64,000 nucleotides of DNA from CAWAPS01 sp963783945 (GTDB lineage Bacteria; Actinomycetota; Acidimicrobiia; Acidimicrobiales; Palsa-688). The notes under the pieces are model-generated. The model was not told where the DNA came from and did no database searches. It saw only the letters and a program-made list of their open reading frames with translations. A program made the translations under genes and the position numbers. Location of the stretch: assembly GCA_963783945.1 (NCBI GenBank), contig CAWAPS010000019.1:992001-1056000 (forward strand), in the 5' to 3' direction. Below are positions 1 to 9,123 of this stretch, piece after piece; the first letter of the stretch is position 1; each line of letters starts with the position of its first letter.

Positions 1-259
1 ATCGGCCGTCATTCTGGGCCAATGCCCCCTGGTGACCGGTCAGCCCTTTGTGGACGTTGCCGAGGTTGGCCATAGCCACCGTCGCATGACCGGCGCCCGA
101 AGGGCGCTCTGTGACACTGGCGCCTCTTGTGGTCGCCACCCCCGGGGCCCACCGACTCCCTGCGGCCCCGGGAGCGCACAGGAAAGTCACACCGAAAGAC
201 GTTGGGCTGCGACGATACCCCGTAGGTATCTGGGCCGGTTGCCGCCTGTTCGAGCGAAG

Positions 260-487
260 CTAACCGACGGGTTGGCCGGCGGCGAGGGCGCGTACGGCCT
301 CGGTGGTCATCGGGTTTCCGGCGATCCCCCAGTCTCCGCTTTTGACCTCCTCGACCACGCACCAGGTGACGCCGCGCATGTTCTCGCCCTCGACCGAGAC
401 CATGGCTTCGGTGAGCCGCTCGATGATGTCGTGCTTCTGGTCGTCGGAGAAGACTCCCTCGATAAGCTTCACGTTGATTAGTGGCAT
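260..487 (-). CDS. 4-oxalocrotonate tautomerase family protein
   Basis: A 75-residue protein of the 4-oxalocrotonate tautomerase superfamily. These small enzymes move protons on unsaturated keto acids, using the N-terminal proline as general base. The protein begins MPLINVKL, so Pro-2 becomes the catalytic N terminus after Met removal. The length fits the small tautomerase class (60-80 residues), and the middle IIERLTEAMV helix is typical. It is divergent from the hydrolase-LuxR gene at 662, with about 170 bases between them. No meta-cleavage pathway genes are adjacent, so the natural substrate is unknown. Family assignment is firm; role is inference. Confidence 0.85.
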   Translation of the reverse strand: MPLINVKLIEGVFSDDQKHDIIERLTEAMVSVEGENMRGVTWCVVEEVKSGDWGIAGNPMTTEAVRALAAGQPVG

Positions 488-661
488 GTGAGCTCCCTAC
501 ATGTCGGCATTGGGATCGGTCTGACCCCTCGCGTTCGAGTTTGCCTTGGGTTGCCGCTGCTGCCTATTGGTAACATGGCTATTCTCGGATAGGGCAAATG
601 GCGTAGGCGGAGGACACCTACCCTGGGGGTAGCGGGCACATCCACCGGCGGGCGCGACACG

Positions 662-1783
662 GTGGGGTCGATATGTTCTAATTGGCGGGTGCCTGCTCGC
701 CCGGCGGAGCGGAGGATCAGATACGCCAAGAACGGGGCCTTCAATGTGGCCTACCAGGTGCTGGGCGACGGCCCCATCGACCTGATCCTGTCCCCTGGAT
801 GGGTCACGCACCTCGACCTGGCGTGGGACATCCCTCCCCTGGCCCTTGTCCTTGACCGCCTGGCCTCGTTCTCCAGGCTGATCTTGTTCGACAAGCAGGG
901 AACCGGTCTATCCGACCGCGTCCACCCCGACACCCTTCCTAACCTCGAGCAGCGAATGAACGACATCAGAGTCGTACTGGACGCGGTCGGATCCGAGCGG
1001 GCCGCCTTGTTCGGAACCCTCGGTGGCGGCGCCATGTGTGGCCTGTTCGCCGCCACCTACCCGGAGCGCTGCCTAGCCCTCATCCTATACGGCACCTTTG
1101 CCAAGCTGGAACCCGACATGGGCCTGCTGTCTCGGCTGGCCGATGACCAAGAAGCAGCACTCGACCGCATCGAACGCGAATGGGGCACCGAGGGCGTCGG
1201 GGTCGCCTTCTGGGCCCCCAGCATCCTCGACGACGAGGACGCCAAGGCGGCCTACCTGCGCCTCACCCGCTCGGGCGTGAGCCCAGGGTCCGCTCGATCA
1301 TTGATGAAGCTCGGCTACCAGATCGACTGGCAGGCCACCCTCCCCGACATCCACGCCCCCACCCTGGTCCTGCACCGCGCCGGAGATCTGGTCATCCCAG
1401 CCCGCCAAGGTCGCAAGCTGGCAGAAGGGATCCCCAATGCCAGTTACGTAGAGCTACCCGGGGTAGACCACCTGATGTGGGCAGGCGATCACGACGCCAT
1501 CGTCGACCAAGTCGAAGCGTTCCTCCAAGACATCGGGCCTCCTCGCAAGGAGCACCCGGCGAGCCCCTCGGAGGTCGGCCTCACCACGCGAGAGATAGAG
1601 GTCTTACGACTGGTGGCTGCCGGTCGCACGAACAAGCAAATCGCCGAGATCCTTTTCATCAGTCCCAAGACCGCTGCTGTGCACGTTTCGAGCATCCTCG
1701 CCAAGCTCGGGGTCGAGCGCCGTGCCGGCGCCGCCACCGCGGCCCAACAACTCGGCCTGATCCATTCGAGCACTCCTCCCTAG
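662..1783 (+). CDS. Alpha/beta-hydrolase fold protein fused to a LuxR-type DNA-binding domain
   Basis: About 373 residues. Residues 18-285 read as an alpha/beta-hydrolase of the type fused to cyclases or regulators in actinobacteria (RYAKNGAFNVAYQVLGDGP, LFDKQGTGLSDRV, FAATYPER). Residues 308-365 form a LuxR/FixJ helix-turn-helix (LTTREIEVLRLVAAG, then NKQIAEILFISPKTAAVHV). The nucleophile elbow, normally G-x-S-x-G, reads G-T-L-G-G, so the serine is Leu-120; the late Asp (RAGDLVIP) and His (GVDHLMW) remain. I infer a one-component regulator that binds rather than hydrolyses its ligand. The start is uncertain: GTG at 662 is the longest form, and GTG at 689 fits the family N terminus better. 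No clear Shine-Dalgarno sequence precedes either. Confidence 0.85.
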   Translation: MGSICSNWRVPARPAERRIRYAKNGAFNVAYQVLGDGPIDLILSPGWVTHLDLAWDIPPLALVLDRLASFSRLILFDKQGTGLSDRVHPDTLPNLEQRMNDIRVVLDAVGSERAALFGTLGGGAMCGLFAATYPERCLALILYGTFAKLEPDMGLLSRLADDQEAALDRIEREWGTEGVGVAFWAPSILDDEDAKAAYLRLTRSGVSPGSARSLMKLGYQIDWQATLPDIHAPTLVLHRAGDLVIPARQGRKLAEGIPNASYVELPGVDHLMWAGDHDAIVDQVEAFLQDIGPPRKEHPASPSEVGLTTREIEVLRLVAAGRTNKQIAEILFISPKTAAVHVSSILAKLGVERRAGAATAAQQLGLIHSSTPP

Positions 1784-2404
1784 ACGACCCTGGTCGGTCG
1801 TCCACGCGAACGACCCCTTGCGTGGACGACCGGCCCAGACGGTTCCGGATTTAAGCTCCCCGACCAGCCCGAGCCCCGAAGGCGGACACAGAACGTCAGC
1901 CCTCCGATTCCAAACCGCCTCCGAGCGCAGAATACCGATCCCAGTTGCCTCACAGGATGTCTCGATCGCCCACATGACCGGCTATCTCGCGTCACTTCGG
2001 CCGATCGACCTGAACCGGGCCGGTGCCGCGCAGAATAACGGCATCCAGAGTCCCGGCCAGGGCTGAGAGCGCGCTCTGAACCGGCGCTCGGCTCGTTTCG
2101 GCCAAACGGTCTTGACCGGGTTCGGTGGGACCGAACCGGGTCAAAGGCGGGTGGGTGCTGGGTTATGGCTTGATGGTTACGGCCTCCGTAGAAGGGAATC
2201 CGAATACGAAGGTTATAGGTTAACGCCGTAACGTTCTTTTGGACAATTTTCGCGCAGGTCCCCAGCGAGGGACCACCGCAGGGCACACTCTTGAGGCCTA
2301 TTGCATGGTTGCGCCGCCTGGCAGCATTCCGTTCGATATCACACGCCGCGGTCCGGAAAAACTGCACCTCCCGACCGTGGATGCACCGTTGTGGCGTCTC
2401 AGGC
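1784..2404. other. No gene recognised
   Basis: About 620 bases between the hydrolase-LuxR gene and the convergent SDR. Open frames here are arginine/serine-rich and show no recognisable domain. I see no clear terminator or RNA gene. Confidence 0.5.
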
Positions 2405-3256
2405 TTACGTACTTCCGTAGCCCCTCGCCCGCCGAGCAAATGCTTCCTCCAGCTGGCGATGCCGGGCGTCAATCTCCTCTAGCCCTTCGGCGTGGGTCAA
2501 GATCCAAAACTCGCCCTGCTCGATCCCACGGCACGCCATTTCGCCCGACTCAGAAGGCTGCATGCCTGGCCAGGTCCTCAGCATCTCGCGCAGCTTTGCC
2601 GGCATCGTGGAATCGTCATCGAGATCAAACTCCGGGGCAGGAGCATCCCGGAAGCTCGGTGGACGACCATAGCCCATTTGTCCGCCAAACATAGGGCCTG
2701 GACAAATGACGCTCACGGCGATGTCGGTGTTTCGCAGATCATCGGCCAAGGCCTCTGCTAAGCCGACGAGCGCGTACTTTGTCGCGTTGTAGGCTCCCTG
2801 ATTCGGCATTATCCAGAGACCATTTGTGGACGCCGTCATAACAATGTGACGCTCGCCGTCCTGTCGCAGCATCCGAGGAATGAAGGAGTTAATAGCATTA
2901 ATTGAACCTCCGTTATTGATGCTTGTCATCCACATCCAATCTTCGAATGGCGTCTCCCACAGGGGCCCAATGCGATGGACGCCGGCATTAATTATGAGGA
3001 GCTGTACACTACCAAATTCCTCATACGATGCCTCAGCGAGCCGCTCGACTGCCTGTGGATCTGACACGTCTGTCGTTACCGCGAGGGCCCGGACTCCAAG
3101 TGCTCTAACATCGGAAGCGGCCTGTTCAGCGAAGTCGGGGTTCCAATCTGCAACGACGACATTCATACCCCTCTTAGCAATCGCAACTGCCAACCCATAT
3201 CCGAGGCCAGTTCCAGTCCCCGCGATTACCCCACATCTGCCCGACATGTCTCTCAT
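2405..3256 (-). CDS. Short-chain dehydrogenase/reductase (SDR)
   Basis: A classical SDR of about 283 residues, an NAD(P)-dependent oxidoreductase of unknown substrate. Visible motifs are the cofactor glycine motif (AGTGTGLGYG), NAG (INAGVHR), the catalytic serine region (MTASTNG) and YxxxK (YNATKYA). ATG at 3256 is preferred because a GAGGAG ribosome site lies about 10 bases upstream; an ATG three codons later is possible, and the frame stays open far upstream without homology. The C-terminal region (about residues 195-283, containing a tryptophan- and acid-rich stretch) is longer than in minimal SDRs. It stands alone, convergent with the preceding gene. Confidence 0.88.
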   Translation of the reverse strand: MRDMSGRCGVIAGTGTGLGYGLAVAIAKRGMNVVVADWNPDFAEQAASDVRALGVRALAVTTDVSDPQAVERLAEASYEEFGSVQLLIINAGVHRIGPLWETPFEDWMWMTSINNGGSINAINSFIPRMLRQDGERHIVMTASTNGLWIMPNQGAYNATKYALVGLAEALADDLRNTDIAVSVICPGPMFGGQMGYGRPPSFRDAPAPEFDLDDDSTMPAKLREMLRTWPGMQPSESGEMACRGIEQGEFWILTHAEGLEEIDARHRQLEEAFARRARGYGST

Positions 3257-3293
3257 AGGTTGACTTCTCCTCTGTTGGGACGTGACTCTTCGA

Positions 3294-3461
3294 ATGATGA
3301 CTCGGTTGCCTCCGCTAACGGGAGGTGAGGCCCAGTCCCTACTAAGATACCTAGATCCGCGTGCGGCGATCTGGAGGACCGTCCTGATCGGCAACGCCGC
3401 CCATTGGACGTTCGGCTACTTCTTAAGCGCCGTGGTCCGCCTGGCCGTCCCTAACCCGTAA
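3294..3461 (+). CDS. Possible 55-residue hydrophobic protein, unrecognised
   Basis: A short frame starting with two consecutive ATG codons, just upstream of and divergent from the SDR. The C-terminal half is hydrophobic and could form one membrane segment (RTVLIGNAAHWTFGYFLSAV). I do not recognise a family. It may be a real small membrane protein, the tail of a decayed one, or chance. Confidence 0.22.
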   Translation: MMTRLPPLTGGEAQSLLRYLDPRAAIWRTVLIGNAAHWTFGYFLSAVVRLAVPNP

Positions 3462-3916
3462 GAGTATGGAACCCCAGACGGAGGACGATACCAAAGCCAC
3501 GCACGCCTTTGATTTTGCTGTGTCAACACGCGGTACTAAGTCTCCGGGCCACAGGGGCTGGTCACGGTTTGACGGTGAATCGCTGAGAGGCTGACGGAGT
3601 ACGCGCTCCTCCGGCTCGGCACGGACGAGGGCGTCCCAACCGTCATCCCGATGTCAGAGCCATCTTCCTCCACTGTTGCTGGCGCTCCCCTGCAGGCCGG
3701 GTCCCGGCCATCTGCAGAAGAGGACCATGCGCCCGACCCTTCATCGGATCCCCACGCGGGTGCCACCACAAGTTGCAGGGACCTCGACAAGTTGTTCCAC
3801 ACGAGGCACGGTTCGACCTCAACGCACACTGGCGGTCATACGTCTGTAGCGAACACTCTGGTGAACATCGGCGTTGCCCCGCCGAAGGCTGTTGACTCTG
3901 GGATCATCATCTAGAT
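3462..3916. other. No gene recognised
   Basis: About 455 bases upstream of the bicupin gene. Open frames on both strands lack recognisable domains, and no convincing promoter or terminator was seen. Confidence 0.45.
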
Positions 3917-4627
3917 ATGTTCACGCTGGTGACAGTCCGTCGAGCCACGTTCAGCCCCGCCGAGTGGTCCCCGGCCAAGCTGGCAAGCGGGGTCGAATCG
4001 CCGGGTGTTTGGGTGAAGGAGCTGCGTCGCCCGGCGCTCGGCGATTCGTACTCGCTACTCCGCCTCGATGCCGGCTCGTCGTTCGACATGATCGGCAAGG
4101 CAGTGGACCGTATTCTCGTCCTCGAAGGCGAGGCCGATGTCGAACAGGCTGCCGGTGCCGAAGGAGGAAGAGCGTCGCGCCGTGGCGCCTACCTAGACGA
4201 CTTTCGGTCCGTGTCGAGCGTTCCAGGCTGCCTCATGCTGCTCATAGGTGGTCCGCAGCTCGGGGACCCAGCGGAGGATGTGTTCTCGCCGGCCGGCTGG
4301 GGCAGCTTCGCTGCTGGGGTATGGAGTCGCTCGCTAACAGCCGGGCCGCTCGTCGGCGACATGGCCGAGCGAGTGATCGGGGTCGCCTACATCGAGCCGG
4401 GCGGCACGGCAGCCCTCCACGAGCACATCACTACGCACATTCACCTCTATCTCGACGGTGAGGCGGACGACGAGATGATCTATCCCGACGGCGCCCGCGA
4501 GGTAGTGCTGCGGGGCAAAGGTGACTTCGTCGAACACGACTATCCAATCCGTCACCGGACGTTCAGCCGGCCCGGCTGCATGATCTTTTTCGACCACGAG
4601 CCAGTGACGATGACTCGCCCGGTATAG
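3917..4627 (+). CDS. Two-domain cupin protein
   Basis: A 236-residue protein with two cupin-like halves. The first half (about 20-115) keeps a cupin turn (DRILVLEGEADV) but lacks a clear histidine cluster. The second half (about 145-230) has the metal-type pattern (LHEHITTHIHLYLDG), a GDFVEHDYP segment and a late RHRTF histidine. Such bicupins bind a metal ion and act as small-molecule oxygenases, isomerases or sensors; the substrate cannot be read from sequence. It starts at ATG 3917 without a strong ribosome site and stands alone. Confidence 0.65.
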   Translation: MFTLVTVRRATFSPAEWSPAKLASGVESPGVWVKELRRPALGDSYSLLRLDAGSSFDMIGKAVDRILVLEGEADVEQAAGAEGGRASRRGAYLDDFRSVSSVPGCLMLLIGGPQLGDPAEDVFSPAGWGSFAAGVWSRSLTAGPLVGDMAERVIGVAYIEPGGTAALHEHITTHIHLYLDGEADDEMIYPDGAREVVLRGKGDFVEHDYPIRHRTFSRPGCMIFFDHEPVTMTRPV

Positions 4628-4688
4628 CGAGCCCCGTGTTCGACTGAGATTGACAGTGCTTCATACAAGTCCTAGCTCGTAGAGCCGT

Positions 4689-4886
4689 TCATTTGGGCGG
4701 TGGAGATGGTGTCGCCATGGCAAGCCATGCTGAGGAGTCGTCCCTCGCTCTAAGTGCCTTAAGGGCGTTGGCGTCGCGAGTCTGACCGCTGTAGCTGGTC
4801 AGGAACCCGGCCAGGGCCAACCGCTTGGGGTCGGCGAACGCGGCGTCGAAAGCTACCACCGCGGTTGAGGTGGATGAATTGGTCAT
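4689..4886 (-). pseudogene. N-terminal stub of a tyrosine recombinase/integrase
   Basis: A 65-residue frame whose first 40 residues match the start of actinobacterial tyrosine recombinases: a Ser/Thr-rich leader, then FADPKRLALAGFLTSYSG and TRDAN, the beginning of the SAM-like core-binding domain. Homology then stops, and the catalytic R-H-R-Y domain is absent. The ribosome site and start look intact (GGGAGG about 6 bases before ATG), so the 5' end of a former gene survives. It marks the edge of a decay zone and is consistent with a lost mobile element. Confidence 0.55.
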
Positions 4887-5126
4887 TGTGCTACCTCCCG
4901 ACTCCGGCTGGGACCCGGGCCGGGGCTTTAGGCCCCAGCATCCGAAACATCAACAGTACGCCCACCGGCTCGCCGAGGTGCCTGATGGATACTGGGGTGT
5001 CGCTGGTGGTTCGGCTCTAGCGTCGGGGACACCCGGCGGGTTGGCTCAAGAGGTGCCTGCTGCTCACCGATACTGGACAGTGCCAGGATCAACGCAGCGG
5101 TGATGCAAGACTCCACCATCTGGTAG

Positions 5127-5789
5127 ATGAAGACGATGGACCTGTACCCGGAAGAGCGGGAGGCGGGACCCTGGAGGGTCGAGCCCTTGACGGTGCTGCG
5201 CTCCTTGGTCTTGGGCGCCTGGGAACCGCCGCCACCAGCCATAGTGGCCATTGACGGTCGCAGCTCCTCCGGCCAGACCACCCTTGCAGAGAAGGTCCGC
5301 CGAGTCACCGAGGGAGCGGCGGTCGTGCACACCGACGACGTCGCCTGGCACCACTCCGTCTTCGACTGGGCAGACCTGCTGGTCGAGGGGGTACTCATAC
5401 CCTTCCGGCGTGGCGAGGCGGTCCACTTCCGACCCCCGGCCTGGGAGGCTCGGGGTCGTCCCGGATCCATCGAGGTGCCGGCCGAAACAGACCTGATGGT
5501 GGTGGAAGGCGTCGGGGCCGGCCGCCGGGAACTCGGGGCCTACCTGGACGCTGTCATATGGGTGCAGTCCGATCTCTGCCACACCCAGGCTCGGGACCAG
5601 CAGCGCGTCGCTGCCGGGGAGATCACTGCCGAGGCCTACTTGGCGTGGATGGCCGAGGAGCGGCCGTTTCAGGCCAAGCATCAGACCTGGGCTCGGGCGA
5701 ATTTGATTGTCTGCGGCTCAGCCGAGGCGTCACTCGAAGAGATAGTCGTATCGAGCGGCGTATACAACGCTAGGGACTTCGGCCCATAA
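5127..5789 (+). CDS. P-loop nucleoside-kinase-like protein with altered Walker A
   Basis: A 220-residue protein resembling the uridine kinase/AAA_18-type small kinases of actinobacteria. After a 38-residue leader comes a hydrophobic strand and a P-loop (IVAIDGRSSSGQTT, residues 39-52), then a VHTDDVAW metal-site segment and VVEGVGAGRR near residue 131. In this family the P-loop normally ends G-K-T or G-K-S; here the lysine is Gln-50. That loss should weaken ATP phosphate binding, so activity is doubtful. The start may be Met-1 or Met-4; neither has a good ribosome site. It lies between decayed genes. Confidence 0.72.
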   Translation: MKTMDLYPEEREAGPWRVEPLTVLRSLVLGAWEPPPPAIVAIDGRSSSGQTTLAEKVRRVTEGAAVVHTDDVAWHHSVFDWADLLVEGVLIPFRRGEAVHFRPPAWEARGRPGSIEVPAETDLMVVEGVGAGRRELGAYLDAVIWVQSDLCHTQARDQQRVAAGEITAEAYLAWMAEERPFQAKHQTWARANLIVCGSAEASLEEIVVSSGVYNARDFGP

Positions 5790-5859
5790 CATGCCGAACC
5801 TGAAATCTGATATGGCAGGCAGTCGGCCAGAGTCCACGTAGGGGAACCTTCACTGGACG

Positions 5860-6010
5860 CCCCGACAAGCCTGTGACCAGCACCGACGCGGGCCCGGTCG
5901 TTGGTGTCGAGCACCCACAGCGTGGCATCCGTGTAGCCGGCCTCGCGCAGGCGAGCCGTCGCCGCGGCCATGAGGGCAGCTCCCCGTCCCCTCCCCCACA
6001 CCCGCCGGCG
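5860..6010 (-). pseudogene. GNAT acetyltransferase remnant
   Basis: A stretch of about 45 codons matches the central part of GNAT N-acetyltransferases: the acetyl-CoA loop (GRGRGAALMAAATARL), then REAGYTDATLWVLDTNDRAR. The expected FYE...GW segment that follows is broken. The first third and the C terminus cannot be found in any frame. I read it as a decayed gene fragment inside the 4.6-7.1 kb decay zone. Confidence 0.5.
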
Positions 6011-6026
6011 GGCAATAGAGACAGTC

Positions 6027-6692
6027 TCAGCGCCGGCGTCGAGCCTCTTCTGCTGTTTTTTCGATAGCACCGTGTATCCGCTCTTCTGGCGCCTGCGCGG
6101 CTAGTGGGCCTGTCATCTCCGTGTGGCGCCACTGCCCAGGGGGAACTCCGTGATGGCGACGGAACGCGGCCGCGAAAGCGTAGGGCGAGGCATAGCCGGT
6201 GCGGGCACCGATCTGCGCCAGCGTCAACTCGCCGGCACGCAAATGATCTCGCGCTAGCGTCATGCGCCACTCGGTCAGGTACTGCATAGGCGCCTGCCCG
6301 AGCGCCTGCTGGAAGATCCTGGCGAACGCGGCGCGTGACAGCCCGCTGACGGCTGCCAGCTCCGGCACAGTCCAGGGGTGAGCGGCGTTGGCGTGCATTG
6401 CATTCAAGGCTGGGCCGAGCCTGGGATCGGCCGAAGCCTGATACCAACGAGGCGGGTGCTCGCTTCGCTGGAAGCAGGCGCGAATCGCGAGCACCAGCAG
6501 GACATCTAAAAGTCGGTCGAGCACAGTCTGTTGACCGGGCATCAGATTCGCGGACTTCGCCCGGCGAACCGCGCAGGCGTAAACGCAGACTGGGTAACCT
6601 GCAACTCGGGCTGCCGCGTTGGGCGCGCTGCAGCGGTCCACCGGTCGGCGACACCCCAAGAACGGCGGTCGGTTCACGGGATACTGGCGCAA
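6027..6692 (-). pseudogene. AraC-family regulator lacking its sensory domain
   Basis: Residues 51-200 of this frame form the DNA-binding half of an AraC regulator: PGQQTVLDRLLDVLLV, PWTVPELAAVSGLSRAAF (first HTH), and LTLAQIGARTGYASPYAF with FRRHHGVPPGQWR (second HTH). Relatives are about 300 residues with an N-terminal cupin that binds the inducer. Here the first 50 residues are unlike any cupin, and the upstream DNA belongs to a broken DUF2255 gene. An internal ATG at 6539 could still make the HTH part. Truncated pseudogene is the likelier reading; a minimal DNA-binding protein is the alternative. Confidence 0.62.
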
Positions 6693-6695
6693 GTG

Positions 6696-7088
6696 TCAGA
6701 TCCTGAGACCGATCCGGACCGACGAGCGTGGCACCGAGCCCGGGCAGCTGCCGGGCCGGATGAGGGCGCTGCCGAGGAGCTCGAGCGCTCGGCCGGCCGC
6801 GCTCAGGCCCGTGGCGGCGTCGATGTCGGTGTGGGCGTTGACCGGCGCTTCGGCGAAGTGACATCGCGGTCGACGCCACCAGCGCGGATACGGCCGGCTC
6901 CGGTGGCCTTCGCTCGGCGATACCAGGGCCGGTCGGGGCCGCCAGCGGACCGTACGTTACACGTCGCCGCCGGCGCGGACGACCCACATCGTCACGTGGG
7001 CACCGAGACTTCCGTTCTCGCGAACCGTGAGCTGCAACTCGGTGGCGTCGCCGATGCGATCAAGTTCTTCGTCGGTCCAGGTGGCCAT
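6696..7088 (-). pseudogene. DUF2255 family gene with two frameshifts
   Basis: Three consecutive frames together spell a DUF2255 protein. The first is MATWTDEELDRIGDATEL and, after a short gap, VTMWVVRAGGDV from ATG 7088. The next is YVRSAGGPDRPWYRRAKATG and RIRAGGVDRDVT. The last is FAEAPVNAHTDIDAA. A single extra A near 6955 creates a TAA stop, and one missing base near 6848 breaks the frame again. The C terminus no longer resembles the family. DUF2255 proteins are small and of unknown function. The start overlaps the end of the alcohol dehydrogenase gene, suggesting former co-transcription. Confidence 0.6.
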
Positions 7089-8136
7089 CAGATCGACCCC
7101 ACACGCGAACGAGCGACTTGATGGCACGCCGCTCATCCATCGCGGCGTAGGCGTCGGCGATGCCGTCGAGGCTGGTCTCGTAGTCGAAGACACGGCCCGG
7201 GTTGATCGCCCCGCTGAGGACGTCGTCGAGCAGCTCGGGAATGTACCAGCGGGCGGGTGCGACACCGCCTTGCCAGCCGACGGCGCGCCAGAAGGTCGCT
7301 TCGAAGGGGACGTCGACTCCGTGAGGGGCGCCGACCACGCCGACGGTCGAGCCAGGGCGGGAGACGGCGAGCGCCGTGCCCATCGATTGGCCGGTGCCGA
7401 CGCATTCGAGGGCGGCGTCGACGCCGATGCCGTCGGTCAGTTCGAGCACGGCGGCGATGGCGTCGTCACCGCGTTCGGCCAGGATGTCGGTGGCGCCGAA
7501 CTGGCGGGCGACTTGTTGGCGGGCGGGGTTGCGGCTCAGGGCGATGATCCGTTCAGCGCCGAGGCGCTTGGAGGCGAGGACGGCGGACAGGCCGACGGCG
7601 CCGTCGCCCACGACCGCGACGGTGTCCCCCTTTTCCACTCGGCCGCACACGGCGGCGTGGTGGCCGGTGCACATCACATCGGAGAGGGCGAGCAGAGAGC
7701 GCAATGTCTGCTCGGAATGAGCGGCAGGCGTACCGGGCACGGGGACGAGGCTGCTGCCGGCCAGCGGGACGCGCACCGCTTCGCCTTGACCGCCGTCGAT
7801 TTCGCCGTTGCCGAACGATCCGCCGGCGACGCAGTGCGATGTCACCCCAGCCAGGCAGTGGGGACACGACATGTCGCAGTACACGAACGGGGCGACCACC
7901 AGGTCGCCGTCTGCCACGCCCGTGACGTCGGAACCGATGTCCTCGACGATGCCGATGAACTCGTGGCCGATCGATCCGATGGCATGGGGGGACTCGCCCC
8001 GGTAGTACCACAGGTCCGAGCCGCACACGCAGCCGAGCACGACGCGCACGATGGCGTCGGTCGGCTCGACGATGGCCGGGTCGGGTCGCCGGCCGATCGT
8101 GATGGAGTGTGGGCCGTTGAAGATCGCTGCACGCAT
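7060..8136 (-). CDS. Zinc-dependent alcohol dehydrogenase (MDR family)
   Basis: A medium-chain dehydrogenase of about 358 residues that oxidises an alcohol or reduces an aldehyde with NAD(P). It has the catalytic zinc ligands (GCVCGSD and GHEFIG), four cysteines for the structural zinc (CDMSCPHC then SHC) and the Rossmann motif (VVGDGAVGLSAV). ATG at 8136 is chosen because MRAAIFNGP is the family N terminus; the frame extends upstream without homology. The last dozen residues (after AIKSLVR) run past the usual end into the DUF2255 start, perhaps from a lost stop. An operator-like motif shared with two MmyB-like regulator promoters lies 45-71 bases upstream, suggesting common control. Confidence 0.88.
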   Translation of the reverse strand: MRAAIFNGPHSITIGRRPDPAIVEPTDAIVRVVLGCVCGSDLWYYRGESPHAIGSIGHEFIGIVEDIGSDVTGVADGDLVVAPFVYCDMSCPHCLAGVTSHCVAGGSFGNGEIDGGQGEAVRVPLAGSSLVPVPGTPAAHSEQTLRSLLALSDVMCTGHHAAVCGRVEKGDTVAVVGDGAVGLSAVLASKRLGAERIIALSRNPARQQVARQFGATDILAERGDDAIAAVLELTDGIGVDAALECVGTGQSMGTALAVSRPGSTVGVVGAPHGVDVPFEATFWRAVGWQGGVAPARWYIPELLDDVLSGAINPGRVFDYETSLDGIADAYAAMDERRAIKSLVRVWGRSDGHLDRRRT

Positions 8137-8180
8137 GAGAGCACTAGACCATGGTTTCGGACCGGGTGGGAGTCCCGTTC

Positions 8181-8207
8181 GAGAGGGGTACTGACAGGGA
8201 CTCTCTG
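8181..8207 (+). promoter_or_regulatory. Operator-like motif, copy 1
   Basis: A 27-base site: GAGAGGGGTACT, two variable bases, CAGGG, then ACTCTCTG. The outer GAGAG and CTCTC form an imperfect dyad. The same core, with identical spacing, occurs at 9230 and 13801. This copy is 45 bases upstream of the alcohol dehydrogenase start, so that gene probably belongs to the same small regulon. Confidence 0.65.
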
Positions 8208-8296
8208 GGCCCTTCGCCGGCTGGGGACGAGACCGCAGCACAGCTGATGCAGAGCGCTGCGAGCGCTCCAGCACCAGGTCATTGGACGAGTTCGTT

Positions 8297-9123
8297 TCAT
8301 CTGGGGGTGAGTTCGCCGTAGAAGTAGGACGCCGTGACTCCGCCGTCCATGAGGAAGTCGCTCCCGGTGATGAATGCGCCGTCGGGTCCCATGAGCAGCG
8401 CCCCGACGGTTCCGACTTCGTCTGGGGTGCCGCCGCGCCCGGCGGGGCAGAGTTCGATCATGCGGCGGTATCCCTCACCGCGAGGGCCCGTCAGTTCGTC
8501 CCGGGCGAGCGGGGTGAAGATGATGCCGGGACTGATGGTGTTAATTCTGGCGCCCCGCTTGGCCCACCGAACGGCCTCGGCCATCACCCGCAGCGAGTTC
8601 CCGCGCTTGGCCAGTTGGTAGGCGTTCAGAGAGTCGGTCACCCGGTCGGGCCGGAGCATGGGGAGCTGCAGCAACTCTTCGGCGGGGGTCGTCGCCAGCG
8701 CGGCGTTCTGGTCGGCGGTGAGGGCTCCGAGGCGATGCCCGGACTGCGAGGCGATGACGACCCCGGCGCCCCCCGGGCGATGATGTTTCCGAACTCCTCG
8801 AGCACGAGTGCCGTGCCGTAGAGGTCGACGGCGAGGATGGTCGCTGGGGAGGCCTGGCTGGGTGAGACCCCTGCGGCGTGGATCAGTCCGGTGACCTCCC
8901 CGAAGCCGGTGGCGGTCTCGACGAGGGCGTGAACCGATTGGCGCGACGAGACGTCGACGGTTGCGGTACTCACGTCGAACCCGGCGTCGAGCATGACCTG
9001 GGCCGCGGCGTCAGCGTGGTCAAGGCGCAGGTCGGCCAACACGACGTGCTTGCCGGCGCTCACTCGTCGGGCGATGGCCTGACCGATCGATCCTGCTCCG
9101 ATGACCACAGCGACTTCGCTCAT
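8297..9123 (-). pseudogene. SDR oxidoreductase with one frameshift
   Basis: Two overlapping frames make one complete SDR of about 275 residues. The N-terminal frame (ATG 9123) has VIGAGSIGQAIARRV, VLADLRLDHA and LIHAAGVSPS. The C-terminal frame has YQLAKRGN (YxxxK), INTISPGIIFTPLA and GSDFLMDGG. The switch lies at a run of six C at 8769-8774; one more base would join GNIIARGGAGVVIAS in frame. Either the gene is freshly broken or the homopolymer is miscounted. It is divergent from the MmyB-like regulator at 9286, the usual arrangement for this regulator/SDR pair. Confidence 0.75.

Noticed and set aside
662..1783. LuxR HTH gene as a quorum-sensing receptor
   Set aside because: It lacks an autoinducer-binding domain; the N terminus is an alpha/beta-hydrolase fold.
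5770..6987. Minus-strand frame of 405 codons
   Set aside because: Runs through AraC, GNAT and DUF2255 remnants in the wrong frame; highly arginine-rich.
7027..8247. Plus-strand frame of 406 codons
   Set aside because: Antisense to the zinc alcohol dehydrogenase, which has full metal and cofactor motifs.
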